DNA of 64,000 bases. Source: Pelomonas candidula (GTDB lineage: Bacteria; Pseudomonadota; Gammaproteobacteria; Burkholderiales; Burkholderiaceae_C). The notes below the pieces were generated by a model. The model was given only the letters and a program-made list of their open reading frames with translations. It was not told where the DNA came from and made no database searches. Location: contig NZ_JBIGIC010000016.1 of the NCBI RefSeq assembly GCF_043555985.1, positions 42,718-106,717 of the forward strand, given 5' to 3'. Shown here one piece after another: positions 7,973 through 16,928 of the stretch; the first letter of the stretch is position 1; the number at the start of each line of letters is the position of its first letter. The position numbers and the translations under genes were made by a program.

Positions 7973-8760
7973 CGGCCACGCGCCGGCTGGCCGTCTGCGC
8001 GGACGACTACGGCCAGGGCGCCGCCATAGACCGCGGCATCCTTGCGCTGGCGGCCCGGGGCCGCATCACGGCGTTGAGCTGCCTCGTCACGCCGCCGCGC
8101 TGGCCCCACGCCGGTCCGGCGCTGCACGAGGTCGACGTGGCGGCGGGGCTGCACTTCAACCTCACCGAAGGCGAGCCACTGAGCGCCGCGCTGCGCCGGC
8201 ACTGGCCGCGCTTCCCCGGCCTCGGCGCATTGATCGCCCAGGCCCACCTCGGCCGCCTGCCCGCCGCGCTGGCCGACGAGTTCCAGGTCCAGCTGCAGCG
8301 CTTCGTCGACGTCATGGGACGCGGGCCGGCCTTCATCGATGGACACCAGCATGTGCATGCGCTGCCCGGCGTGCGGCCCGTCGTGCTGGCCGCTGCGCAG
8401 AGCCTGCAGCTGCCGGTGCGCAACACCGGCCGCGTGCTGGGCCCCGGCTTTGCGTTCAAGCGCCGCGTCATCGAGGCCTGCGGCGGCCGTGCGCTGGCCG
8501 GGCAACTGCAGGCGCGGCGCCTGTCCACCGCGTCGGCGCTGGTGGGTGTCTACGGCTTCGACCCGCGTGCCGACTACCGTGCGCTGGTGCGGGGCTGGCT
8601 GCGCGACGCGCCCGATGGCGCGCTGCTGTTCTGCCATCCGGCGCTGGGCGAGCCCGACCCGGGCGACGCCATCGCCGCGGCGCGGGCCAACGAGATGGCC
8701 TACCTCGCCAGCGACGCGTTCGCGCAAGACCTGGACGAGTTCGGCGTCACGCTGGGCTGA
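7969..8760 (+). CDS. ChbG/HpnK-type carbohydrate deacetylase (YdjC family)
   Basis: A 263-aa cytoplasmic deacetylase of the YdjC-like fold. Metal-binding and catalytic motifs are visible: VCADDYGQG (residues 9-17), AGLHFNLTEGEP, DGHQHVHALPG (around 123-133) and LFCHPALGEPD near the C-terminus. The family removes N-acetyl (or N-formyl) groups from sugars such as chito-oligosaccharides or lipid-linked amino sugars. Its start overlaps the GT2 gene stop by four bases, so its substrate is likely the lipid-linked sugar made by that enzyme, by analogy with ArnC followed by ArnD. It converges on the ArnT-like gene three bases later. Confidence 0.92.
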   Translation: MTATRRLAVCADDYGQGAAIDRGILALAARGRITALSCLVTPPRWPHAGPALHEVDVAAGLHFNLTEGEPLSAALRRHWPRFPGLGALIAQAHLGRLPAALADEFQVQLQRFVDVMGRGPAFIDGHQHVHALPGVRPVVLAAAQSLQLPVRNTGRVLGPGFAFKRRVIEACGGRALAGQLQARRLSTASALVGVYGFDPRADYRALVRGWLRDAPDGALLFCHPALGEPDPGDAIAAARANEMAYLASDAFAQDLDEFGVTLG

Positions 8761-8763
8761 GCC

Positions 8764-10224
8764 TCACGGGCACGAGGTCGGCCGCGGCAGTTCGTACAGC
8801 GTGCCGCGCCGACCGGCGAACACGGCCTGCGCACCGGGCAGCGTGTCTTCTGGCATGGCCACCAGCCAGATCCGCCCAGGCGCGCAGCGCTCGCGGGCCA
8901 GGCGCTCGGGTGTCCACAGCACCTGCTCCCCGTGCTCGGGGGCGAAGCGGGCGGCGTCCAGCAGCTCGCGCTTCCAGTTGTCGCCGCCTTGTGCGCGCAC
9001 CGCGTCCCAGTCGGCCAGCGCGGCCGGCGGTGCGGTCAGGCGTGCCTGCAGGCGCAGGTCGAAGAACGGGTCACCGGTGACCAGCACGCGGTCACCCGGC
9101 GCCAGGCGGGCGCGCAGCGCGGCGCCCACGTCGGAGGTGTCCGGCTTGCTCCAGCGCATCACGGCCGGCACGATGGCCACGCACAGCAGCGCGCTCAGCC
9201 CCCACGCCCAGCGCGCGCCGCGCCGGCCTCGCCAGGCCTCGAACAGCAGCAGCGCCAGCGGCAGCAGCACCGGCAGCACGTAGCCCACCAGCTTGGAGCG
9301 CGGCGCCGAGAAGAAGGCGACGATGACGATGATCCACCACAGGTCGAAGCCGACGCGGCGCAGCGCCGCCGGCAGCCGCAGGCACAGCGGCAGCGTGCCC
9401 AGCGGCAGCACGGCGAGGAAGAACCACCAGGGCTGGGCGTTGTTGAAGCGCGCCTCGGTGTAGCGGCGGAAGTGCTGTTCGACGATGAAGTAGTCGAAGA
9501 AGCCCGGGAAGCGCTGCTGCATGGCCAGCATCCACGGCAGCGCGATGGCGGCGAACACGCCCAGCGCCAGCGGATGCAGGGCGAAGCGGATGTCGGCCCA
9601 GCGCCGCTGCACCACCAGCCAGGGCAGCACCACGAGCCCTGGCAGCACGACGCCGATCAGCCCCTTGGACAGCAGCGCGAAGCCCATCGCGGCCCAGGCA
9701 CCGCACAGCCAGGCCAGGCGGTGGCGTTCGGCATCGAAGGCGCGGCGCACGCTGACGATGGCCAGCGAGATCCAGCCGGCCACCAGCATGTCGTGGTTGG
9801 CGTACTGGCCGCCCAGGTAGAACAGCGGCAGCACGGCCAGCCAGGCCAGCGCCTGCCGCGCGACGTCCGTGCCGTAGCGGGCGCGTGCCTCGATCCACAG
9901 CGCCAGGCCCAGCAGCCAGGCGCCCAGCAGCGGCGCCGCGCGCAGCGCCAGCGGCACCGGGCCCAGCAGGTGGATCGCGGCCATGTCGATCCAGTACATC
10001 AGCGGCGGCTTGTGGAAGTAGGGCAGGCCGAACAGCGTGGGCGTCAGCGCGTCGCTGTTGCTCAGCATCTCGTACGCCACGCCGCCGTAGCGGCCTTCGT
10101 CGGGCAGGGCGACCTGCCGCCAGGGCGCGCCCAGCAGCAGCCACAGCGCCAGCAGGATCAGTGGTGCCGCGGCGCGCAGCCGCGACGACGGGGAAGGGGA
10201 GGGTGTGGTTGCGAGGGACGGCAT
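8764..10224 (-). CDS. ArnT/PMT-like integral membrane glycosyltransferase (GT39/GT83 type)
   Basis: A 486-aa polytopic membrane enzyme that transfers a sugar from a polyprenyl-phosphate donor to an acceptor such as lipid A or protein. The diagnostic periplasmic loop after helix 1 reads LPDEGRYGGVAYEML, carrying the acidic D-E pair, and the second loop has YFHKPPLMYW, as in ArnT. About 11 helices are followed by a short soluble C-terminal tail of roughly 130 residues. Although on the opposite strand, it ends three bases from the deacetylase gene, which makes a GT2-deacetylase-GT39 module likely. The acceptor is not known. Confidence 0.9.
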   Translation of the reverse strand: MPSLATTPSPSPSSRLRAAAPLILLALWLLLGAPWRQVALPDEGRYGGVAYEMLSNSDALTPTLFGLPYFHKPPLMYWIDMAAIHLLGPVPLALRAAPLLGAWLLGLALWIEARARYGTDVARQALAWLAVLPLFYLGGQYANHDMLVAGWISLAIVSVRRAFDAERHRLAWLCGAWAAMGFALLSKGLIGVVLPGLVVLPWLVVQRRWADIRFALHPLALGVFAAIALPWMLAMQQRFPGFFDYFIVEQHFRRYTEARFNNAQPWWFFLAVLPLGTLPLCLRLPAALRRVGFDLWWIIVIVAFFSAPRSKLVGYVLPVLLPLALLLFEAWRGRRGARWAWGLSALLCVAIVPAVMRWSKPDTSDVGAALRARLAPGDRVLVTGDPFFDLRLQARLTAPPAALADWDAVRAQGGDNWKRELLDAARFAPEHGEQVLWTPERLARERCAPGRIWLVAMPEDTLPGAQAVFAGRRGTLYELPRPTSCP

Positions 10225-10289
10225 CGTCGCGACAGCCTAGTTGATTCGCATGACGCGACGTTTCTTGCGGCTGACGAGGGACTGAATTC

Positions 10290-11102
10290 TTACCGCTGTG
10301 CCGCCGCGTCCAGCGCCTCGCGCACGGCATGCGTGTACGCAGGGAAGTGCTGCAGGTCGTTGTGGCCGGCGCCGTCGATGGGTATGAAGCGCGCGTGTGG
10401 CAGCAGGGCCTGCAGCGCCGCACTGTGGGCCGGCGGAATCAGCGAGTCCCGGTCGCCATGCAGCAGCAGCACGGGGCCGGTGATGCGCGGCGCCAGCGCC
10501 TCGGTGTCCAGCGGGTAGCGCAGCAGCGCGCCCGGCACCCAGGGGTAGAGCTCGGCGGCCAGCCGCCGCATGCTGCGGTAGGGCGAGATCAGCACGGTCA
10601 GCTCCGGGTGCACCTCGGCTGCCAGGCCTGCGGCGAGGCCGGTGCCTAGCGAGCGGCCGGCGATGACGCGCACCTTGCCGGCATACAGGGGTGCAATCTG
10701 CTGCCAGGCAGCGCGCACGTCCTCGCGCAGCTGGGCCTCGCTGGCGATGCGGCCGGTGCTCTTGCCGTAGCCGCGGTAGTCCAGCATGAAGAGGTCGTAG
10801 CCGGCGCGGCGATAGACGTCGACATTGCCGAACCAGGACTGCAGATCGCCCGCATTGCCGTGCAGGTAGAACACGATGCCGCGTGGCGCCGGCAGGCGCA
10901 GGTGCAGCGCGTCCAGCCGGGCGCCGTCGGGGCGCGCAACGCTGACCTCGTGCACATCGTTGCCGAAGTGGAAGACGTGGTCGGCGGGCAGGCGATCCGG
11001 TGCGAACAGCAGCTTCTCCTGCCCCCACCAGAGCGCGGCGAGCACCGCGACGTAGAAGCCCGCGGCGGTGATCAGCAACTTCAGCAGCGCGCGGCGCATC
11101 AT
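10290..11102 (-). CDS. Membrane-anchored alpha/beta hydrolase (BEM46/COG1073-like)
   Basis: A 270-aa serine hydrolase with an N-terminal anchor helix (MMRRALLKLLITAAGFYVAVLAALWWG) and an alpha/beta-hydrolase fold. The oxyanion motif is YLHGNAGD, the nucleophile elbow is AGRSLGTG, the acid is in LHGDRDSLIPP and the histidine in DGAGHNDL. The open frame extends to 11258, but the upstream codons encode low-complexity sequence, and the double ATG at 11102/11099 precedes the anchor helix, so this start was chosen. The natural substrate is not predictable. It lies upstream of the ArnT-like gene on the same strand, 65 bp away. Confidence 0.87.
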   Translation of the reverse strand: MMRRALLKLLITAAGFYVAVLAALWWGQEKLLFAPDRLPADHVFHFGNDVHEVSVARPDGARLDALHLRLPAPRGIVFYLHGNAGDLQSWFGNVDVYRRAGYDLFMLDYRGYGKSTGRIASEAQLREDVRAAWQQIAPLYAGKVRVIAGRSLGTGLAAGLAAEVHPELTVLISPYRSMRRLAAELYPWVPGALLRYPLDTEALAPRITGPVLLLHGDRDSLIPPAHSAALQALLPHARFIPIDGAGHNDLQHFPAYTHAVREALDAAAQR

Positions 11103-11713
11103 GTCGTGCGGCGTGACGGGCGCCGCAGGCCCCGATGGCCGAAATACCAACTGCACATTAACGAAGCAAACTGCACAACAAATAGGCGGGTTGCACCGCA
11201 GATATGCCGATGGCGCGGCGGACAGGTGAATCGCACGATAACCATGCGGCCCGCACAATCATGAGGCGCCCTAGATATGGTGGTTGCCAATATAGGTGCA
11301 AAGAGCGCTGGCCCGCCTGGGTTCTGCCCCATTGTTGCTGCACGGCCCGACCGGCCTAACCGGCTGCTCGAACGGGAGCTTTCCGGCTCAATCATCGTCT
11401 GCAAGCCGCACGGCGTCAGTGGCAGGGCTGTCGCCAGCCGCGCCCATTCAGGCCACCCGGCCGCTCTTGCCTGGAAATACCCCATCCCTATGGACGGCTG
11501 CCGCCTGTCTGTGAAGTTTTATTTCCATTCCGGGCTTGATGCCGTGGCACGGCAATCTGGCGCAAATTCACAACATCGTGCGTCATCGGTATTCCCCGCA
11601 ATAGCTGCTGTCATGAAACCTGCAAATAATTTACTAAGTAGTACGAATCGGCCACCCGATCAGGGCGGCTTTTTTTGCGAGGAAGCGCTGCGCGCTTGAC
11701 AGGAGTGATCGGG
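11103..11713 (+). other. 611-bp non-coding stretch: leader of the TonB receptor gene
   Basis: No convincing gene was found between the divergent hydrolase and TonB-receptor genes. The stretch is visibly richer in A+T than its surroundings and holds: an inverted repeat TACTA-AG-TAGTA (about 11632-11643); a CTGTCAT heptamer at 11608-11614, like half a PhoB box; and a terminator-like hairpin with seven T at 11651-11676, only 25 bp before the receptor's Shine-Dalgarno. It may encode a leader RNA or a small RNA. No cobalamin riboswitch consensus was recognised. Confidence 0.5.
11651..11676 (+). terminator. Terminator-like hairpin directly upstream of the TonB receptor gene
   Basis: GCCACCC-GATCA-GGGCGGC forms a 7-bp stem with one A/C mismatch, followed by seven T. 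There is no plus-strand protein gene upstream to terminate, so it either ends a small RNA or attenuates a long leader transcript of the receptor gene. Confidence 0.6.
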
Positions 11714-14269
11714 ATGACTCATCAGAAATTTGGCCGTTTTGCCCTCACGGCGCTGAGCGTGGCGGTGACTGCCATGGTGGCGGCCGGTGCGGCGCGCGCG
11801 CAGACCGCAGGCGAGCCGGCGAAGGACGCCGGGAAGGATGCTGCGGCGGCACCGGACAAGGCGCCCCAGCGCGCCAATGCGTCGACGACGTCCAACACGA
11901 CGAACGCGAACGCGACGAAGAGCACGATCGAATTGCTGGACAAGGTGTCCATCAACGGGCGGCAGCAGATCGGCGGCGGGCTGATGTCCGTGCAGGTCGC
12001 GCCCAAGGCTGTTTCCACCATCACCCGCGCCGCCATCGAGGAAGCGGCGCCGAGTGCCACCTACGCCCAGCTGATCGACACCATTCCCGGCGTCGTCGCC
12101 ATCACCGACGACCCGAGCGGCCTGTTCGACGCTAACTACCAGATCCGCGGATTCACCAACGACCAGATCGGCGTCACGGTGAACGGCGCACCGGTCAACG
12201 ACAGCGGCAACTACCGTGTCTACCCGACCGAGTACGGCGACACGGAGAACATGAACGACATCACCGTGCTGCATGGCTACCCGGACGTGGACCAGGCGGT
12301 GGCAGGCGCAGCGGGCGGCTCGATCGCCTGGTCGACCATCGACCCTTCGCACAAATTCAGCTTCGACACGACGCTCTCCGGCGGCAGCCGCAGCTACCGG
12401 CGCGAATTCGTGCGCGTGCAGACCGGTGACACCGGCCCGTTGCGCTCGTGGCTGTCCTACTCCCACAACAGCACGGACCTCTGGCGCGGCCAGGGCAATG
12501 CCGAGGTCTGGAAGGTGGACGGCAAGTCCGTCCTGACCATCAACAGCAGCAACTCGATCACCGCGTCGCTGCAGTACAACCACCTGATCCGCACGGGCGG
12601 CTACCAGTTCGAGACGCAGGCCACGGCCGCATCGAACTACTTCGCCAACTACGACACCACCTACACCGGGTCGAACACCGGCTACTACAAGCTGCACGTC
12701 AATCCGTTCAAGGACTACATGCTGAGCCTGGACGGCGAGTTCACGCTGACGCCGTCCCTGCACCTGACGGTGATTCCGTACTTCCAGTACGGCTCCGGTG
12801 GCGGCGGCTCCGGCTACACCTTCACCGAGAACACCACCGCCGGCAACGTGGGCCGCTTCAGCTACGTCAACTACGACCTGGACGGCGACGGCACCGTCAC
12901 CAACGGCAAGAAGGTCATGACGTACGCCTATGCCGGCTCGCAGACCTGGCGCCCGGGCGTGATCGCCAAGCTGATCCAGGACTTCGGGGACAACGACACG
13001 CTGACCTACGGCGTCTGGTTCGACCGGCCGCGCCAGGAACAGAGCCAGACCTATTCCCCGGTGGATGCCGCCGGCAACCCGCTCGACATCTGGGGCGAGA
13101 ACAACCTCATCAGCTACGTCAAGGACGGCGGGCCGCAGTACAACTACCTCGACTACACGACCACCACGCTCAAGCGCGCCTTCGTCAGCAACGAGTGGAC
13201 GCCCAGCGACAAGTGGACCGTCACCGTGGCGGGCGCCTACACCAGCGTGGAGCGCAAGGGCTACGGCTACCAGCACTACGGCGCACACGCCGCGTCCGCG
13301 AGCCTGGCCTATCTGAACCAGTACGGCGGTGACAGCGCCCACACCTGGAACAAGTTCACCCCGTCGGCGGGCGTGAAATACCAGTTCGACAGTGCCAACC
13401 AGGTCTACATCGGCTATGGCCGCAGCTTCCGCGCGCCCGTCAACGGCGTGATCACGCAGAGCGACGCGGTCCGGACCTTCTACGAGCAGAACCCGAACGA
13501 AGTGGCGTTCAGCGGCTACACGCCAGCGCAATTGCAGGCCGCGCTGGACAAGCTGGCCGTCAACCAGCCGGAGACGGCCGACACGGTGGACCTGGGCTGG
13601 CGCTTCTACAAGGGGGCCTTCTCCGGCAGCGTCAACGTCTACGGCGCCAACCTGAAGAACAAGCAGGTGAACGGCTACGACAGCGCCAGTGGCCAGACCG
13701 TCTACCTGGCCGTGCCGACGCTGCACCAGCGCGGCGTCAACGCCGAGGGCGCCTACAAGCTGAACCGCAACCTGAACCTGTACGCGTCCTACGCGTACAC
13801 CAAGTCCACCATCATGGACGACACCTTCGCGCTGGGTGACGGCACCTATCCCACCGCCGGCAAGGCCTTCGTGGACATCCCGAAGAACACCTTCGCGCTG
13901 GGCGTGAACTACCGCAACGGCCCGTTCTTCATGAGCGTCAACGCCAAGTACCGCAGCGAGTTCTGGGCCGACTGGGTGAACACCGAGAAGGCCCCCGGCT
14001 ACGCCACGGTGAACCTCAACACCGGCTGGAACTTCGGCGACGTGGCGTCCTGGGCGCACAAGGTCAAGCTCAAGCTCAACGTCACCAACCTGACGAACAA
14101 GAAGGCCGTCACCTTCGCCAGCGCCACCAACTTCCTGTCCAACAACCCGTCGGGTGCGGGTCAGCTGATCGACTCGAACACGGGCAAGGCCTTGTACGCC
14201 AGCGCCTCGACCTACAACCTGCTGGCCCCGCGCGCCGTGATGCTCACGCTCAGCGCGTCGTTCAACTGA
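11714..14269 (+). CDS. TonB-dependent outer-membrane receptor
   Basis: An 851-aa outer-membrane active transporter. The start is the ATG at 11714, preceded by AGGAG (11701-11705); the protein begins with a Sec signal peptide of about 30 residues ending in AARAQ. A plug domain (about residues 75-190, with YQIRGFTNDQIGVTVNG) and a 22-strand beta-barrel follow, ending in a phenylalanine-asparagine terminus. The ligand is unknown. The next genes encode a surface-type lipoprotein with a lamin-tail domain and an S1/P1 nuclease, so import of nucleic-acid breakdown products is the best guess. A terminator-like element in the leader suggests regulated read-through. Confidence 0.93.
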   Translation: MTHQKFGRFALTALSVAVTAMVAAGAARAQTAGEPAKDAGKDAAAAPDKAPQRANASTTSNTTNANATKSTIELLDKVSINGRQQIGGGLMSVQVAPKAVSTITRAAIEEAAPSATYAQLIDTIPGVVAITDDPSGLFDANYQIRGFTNDQIGVTVNGAPVNDSGNYRVYPTEYGDTENMNDITVLHGYPDVDQAVAGAAGGSIAWSTIDPSHKFSFDTTLSGGSRSYRREFVRVQTGDTGPLRSWLSYSHNSTDLWRGQGNAEVWKVDGKSVLTINSSNSITASLQYNHLIRTGGYQFETQATAASNYFANYDTTYTGSNTGYYKLHVNPFKDYMLSLDGEFTLTPSLHLTVIPYFQYGSGGGGSGYTFTENTTAGNVGRFSYVNYDLDGDGTVTNGKKVMTYAYAGSQTWRPGVIAKLIQDFGDNDTLTYGVWFDRPRQEQSQTYSPVDAAGNPLDIWGENNLISYVKDGGPQYNYLDYTTTTLKRAFVSNEWTPSDKWTVTVAGAYTSVERKGYGYQHYGAHAASASLAYLNQYGGDSAHTWNKFTPSAGVKYQFDSANQVYIGYGRSFRAPVNGVITQSDAVRTFYEQNPNEVAFSGYTPAQLQAALDKLAVNQPETADTVDLGWRFYKGAFSGSVNVYGANLKNKQVNGYDSASGQTVYLAVPTLHQRGVNAEGAYKLNRNLNLYASYAYTKSTIMDDTFALGDGTYPTAGKAFVDIPKNTFALGVNYRNGPFFMSVNAKYRSEFWADWVNTEKAPGYATVNLNTGWNFGDVASWAHKVKLKLNVTNLTNKKAVTFASATNFLSNNPSGAGQLIDSNTGKALYASASTYNLLAPRAVMLTLSASFN

Positions 14270-14327
14270 GGCCCTCCGTCAGACAGCGCTCCCGGCCTGC
14301 GTGCGCCGGGGGCAGACCCAACATGTG

Positions 14328-14343
14328 CCGGCGACGTCGCCGG
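14328..14343. repeat. Perfect 16-bp palindrome between receptor and lipoprotein genes
   Basis: CCGGCGACGTCGCCGG is fully self-complementary and sits 20 bp before the lipoprotein ATG, just upstream of its AAGGA ribosome-binding site (14349-14353). It could be a protein-binding site or an mRNA hairpin tuning translation. Confidence 0.45.
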
Positions 14344-14362
14344 TGAGGTAAGGAATCCCTTC

Positions 14363-15880
14363 ATGAAGAAGATCAATCTCTGGATGGCCGGTGCGGCAGC
14401 GATGGTGCTGGCTGCGATGGCCGGGTGCGGCGGTGGCGGCGACGGTGGCGACACCCACCTGCCACCCACGCTGTCCGCCACGCTGCCGACGACGGCCACG
14501 GCGGGCGTGCCGATCACCATCACCGGCATCATGGCCGCCAACACCACGTCGCTGACGGTGGACTGGGGCGACGGCACGCAGGACGCCCCGGCTGCCATCC
14601 CGACCAGCCTGACCCACACCTATGCCTCGACCGCGACCTGCGTGAAGGCCGGGTCGTGCACCATCGACATGGCGGTCCTCGGCTGGGGCCCTGCCGTCGA
14701 AAAGACGGGCGCCGTCGTGGTCAGCCCGGCGCCGACGCTGGCCGCCACGCTGCCGGCCACCGGCACGGCAGGCGTGCCGTACACCGTCACGGGCATCGCC
14801 GCCGCCAACGGCACGGCGCTGTCGGTGGACTGGGGCGACGGCGTGAAAGAGACACCGGCGACCAGCTCGACGAGCCTGACACACACCTACGCCACGTCAG
14901 GCGGCTACACCATCGACATGGTGCTGGCCGGCAACAACGGCAGCTCGGCCGAGCAGAAGGGCAGCATCACGATCGTCGACCCGGCCGTGCTGGCACTGAC
15001 CGCCACGCTGCCTACCAGTGGCGTGACGGGAACGGCGGTCACCATCACCGGCATCACGGCCACCAATGGCACGGGGCTGAGTGTGGACTGGGGCGACCTC
15101 ACGAAAGACACCGCCGACGTGACCTCGACGACCCTGACGCACGCCTACGCGGCCACCGGCAACTACACGATCGCCATGACGCTGACCGGCCCGGCCGGCA
15201 GCAAGCCGGTTGCCAAGAGCGGCAGCATCACGATCGACACGCCTGAGCTGTTCATCAACCGATACATCTCGGGCTCCAGCAACAACAAGGCGCTGGAGAT
15301 CTACAACCCGACCGGACATGCCGTCAATCTGAGCTACTACGTGGTGGAACTGTGGTCGAACGGTCGTGGCCCGGCCTACACCACCCCCGTTGCGACGGGC
15401 GCGACGCCGACGGCAGCGCTGCACCTGAGCGGCACGCTGGCTCCCGGTGCCACGCAGCTGATCGTGAACTACCAGGCCGCCCTGACGGGACTCACCTCGG
15501 TGGCCGGCTTGATCCCCGGTCGCAACGACAACCCGACCGGCACCTCCGACGTGACCGCCTTCAACGGCGACGACGTGGTGCTGCTGCTGAAGTCTGCAAC
15601 GGCCGACACGGGCACGGCTCCGCGGGCCTGCGCTCGCGACACGTCGGGCGTGACGACCTGCGCGGTGATCGACAGCTTCGGCGTGCTGGGCAAGCGTCCC
15701 ACGGTCGGTCTGAGCTGGGGCGGCACGGCCACGCCGGCCATCAAGCACACGCTGCATCGCAAGGCCGGCATCGGCAAGGGCAGCGTGCCGACGGCAGCAT
15801 CGGCTGATCCCTGGTGGGACCCCACCGTGGAGTACGACGTTCTCGACTCGGACAACCTGACCGGACTCGGCAGCCGCTAA
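14363..15880 (+). CDS. Lipoprotein with three PKD-like repeats and a C-terminal lamin-tail domain
   Basis: A 505-aa exported lipoprotein. The signal sequence ends in a lipobox (LAAMAGC, acylated Cys at residue 22) followed by a Gly/Asp-rich linker. Three tandem beta-sandwich repeats of about 88 residues follow (roughly 35-120, 122-210, 212-295), each with a W-G-D turn (VDWGDGT, VDWGDGV, VDWGDLT) and an LTHTYA/LTHAYA strand, as in PKD-type domains. The rest (about 296-505), starting ELFINRYISGSSNNKALEIYNPTG, is a lamin-tail (LTD) domain, commonly found on extracellular nucleases and phosphatases. It lies 93 bp after the TonB receptor. It probably acts on the cell surface as a binding partner. 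Confidence 0.85.
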   Translation: MKKINLWMAGAAAMVLAAMAGCGGGGDGGDTHLPPTLSATLPTTATAGVPITITGIMAANTTSLTVDWGDGTQDAPAAIPTSLTHTYASTATCVKAGSCTIDMAVLGWGPAVEKTGAVVVSPAPTLAATLPATGTAGVPYTVTGIAAANGTALSVDWGDGVKETPATSSTSLTHTYATSGGYTIDMVLAGNNGSSAEQKGSITIVDPAVLALTATLPTSGVTGTAVTITGITATNGTGLSVDWGDLTKDTADVTSTTLTHAYAATGNYTIAMTLTGPAGSKPVAKSGSITIDTPELFINRYISGSSNNKALEIYNPTGHAVNLSYYVVELWSNGRGPAYTTPVATGATPTAALHLSGTLAPGATQLIVNYQAALTGLTSVAGLIPGRNDNPTGTSDVTAFNGDDVVLLLKSATADTGTAPRACARDTSGVTTCAVIDSFGVLGKRPTVGLSWGGTATPAIKHTLHRKAGIGKGSVPTAASADPWWDPTVEYDVLDSDNLTGLGSR

Positions 15881-15932
15881 CGGGCCACTGCCTCGGGGTC
15901 GGGCGTCTGCCGGCCCTTTCGCTCTGAACATG

Positions 15933-15957
15933 CAGCCCTGCCTTCGCGACAGGGCTG
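15933..15957 (+). terminator. Intrinsic terminator after the PKD/LTD lipoprotein gene
   Basis: CAGCCCTG-CCTTCGCGA-CAGGGCTG forms a perfect 8-bp stem and is followed by TTCTATTT. It ends transcripts of the lipoprotein gene and separates them from the nuclease gene, whose start is 16 bp downstream. Confidence 0.75.
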
Positions 15958-15972
15958 TTCTATTTGGACTGC

Positions 15973-16881
15973 ATGAACATGAACTTTTCTCGCCAGCGGC
16001 TCCGCCGCACCCTGATCGCCTTTTCCGCCGTGGGGGCCCTCGTCGCCACGCCCACGGCCTTCGCCTGGAGCCACCTCGGCCACTGGCTGGTCGGTGACCT
16101 GGCGCAACCGCTGCTGACGCCCGCCGCGCAGCAGCAGGTCGCCCAGCTGCTGCAGGGGGAGCCCGTCCCGACGCTCGCCGGCGTGGCTTCCTGGGCCGAC
16201 GAGCTGCGTGGCAGCGACTCGGACCTCGCCCGCAAGACCTCCAAGTGGCACTACGTGGACCTCGACCCCGAACGCTGCGACTACCAGCCGCCGCGTGACT
16301 GCCCGGGCGGCAACTGCGTGATCGCGGCCATCGACGCGCAGCGCCAGATCCTCGCCGACACCGCGCAGCCGCCCGAGGCGCGCCGCGACGCGCTGAAGTT
16401 CCTCGTCCACTTCATCGGCGACGTGCACCAGCCGCTGCATGCCGGCGCGCGCCAGATGTCCGAGGGTGGCGACGACGCCGGTGGCAACAAGTACCAGGTC
16501 AGCCTGCGCACCGCCGTTGCGCCGGAGGGGCGAGGTGCCCGGCGGCAGGTGGCGGGCGGGCCCATCCCCACCAACCTGCACACCGTCTGGGACTACTACG
16601 AGCTCGAATCGGCCATCCTCTCGCCCGAGAAGTACGCCACCCAGCTGCGGCAGGGCGGCATGCCGCCCGTCGCGCCGGAGGCACTGGGCAGCCCGGCCGA
16701 TTGGGCCGTCGAATCCTGCAAGGGTATCGGTGCTCAGGGCCTGTATCCACGCGGCGAGGACGGCGAATGGCAGCACAAGCTCGGGGGCGCCTACCTCGAT
16801 GCCAAGCGCCCGTATGCCGAAGCACGTGTCCGCCTGGCCGCCGCGCGCCTGGCCGCCGTGCTCAACCAGGCTTTGAAGTGA
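15973..16881 (+). CDS. S1/P1 family zinc nuclease, secreted
   Basis: A 302-aa exported nuclease cleaving single-stranded DNA and RNA to 5'-mononucleotides. The signal peptide ends at AFA, leaving tryptophan as the mature N-terminus. This matters because in P1 nuclease the N-terminal Trp amine binds zinc, and the sequence WSHLGH has the His six residues in, exactly as in P1. Further zinc ligands are visible in WADELR, KWHYVDLD, HFIGDVHQPLHAG and NLHTVWDYYEL. ATG 15973 or 15979 is likely the start (TTG 15964 is possible). It follows the TonB receptor and lamin-tail lipoprotein, suggesting extracellular or periplasmic nucleic-acid degradation. Confidence 0.93.
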   Translation: MNMNFSRQRLRRTLIAFSAVGALVATPTAFAWSHLGHWLVGDLAQPLLTPAAQQQVAQLLQGEPVPTLAGVASWADELRGSDSDLARKTSKWHYVDLDPERCDYQPPRDCPGGNCVIAAIDAQRQILADTAQPPEARRDALKFLVHFIGDVHQPLHAGARQMSEGGDDAGGNKYQVSLRTAVAPEGRGARRQVAGGPIPTNLHTVWDYYELESAILSPEKYATQLRQGGMPPVAPEALGSPADWAVESCKGIGAQGLYPRGEDGEWQHKLGGAYLDAKRPYAEARVRLAAARLAAVLNQALK

Positions 16882-16928
16882 CCCGCACCCGCTGACCGCC
16901 CCGGTCTGCCGCCCTCCGAGACCCGCCG

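Noticed and set aside
10225..10260. CGTCGCG/CGCGACG inverted repeat between the ArnT-like and hydrolase genes as a terminator
   Set aside because: The loop is 22 bases and no T-run follows on the relevant strand.
11521..11560. Possible sigma-54 promoter (TGGCACG) in the TonB-receptor leader
   Set aside because: The GC element is not followed by TTGC at the required spacing.
11300..11680. Cobalamin riboswitch before the TonB receptor
   Set aside because: The conserved B12-box and core blocks were not recognised on either strand, although the locus type would allow one.
14480..15240. Tandem repeats of about 265 bp suggesting a CRISPR or satellite array
   Set aside because: They encode the three PKD-like domains in frame and diverge at the DNA level; there is no spacer-repeat pattern.
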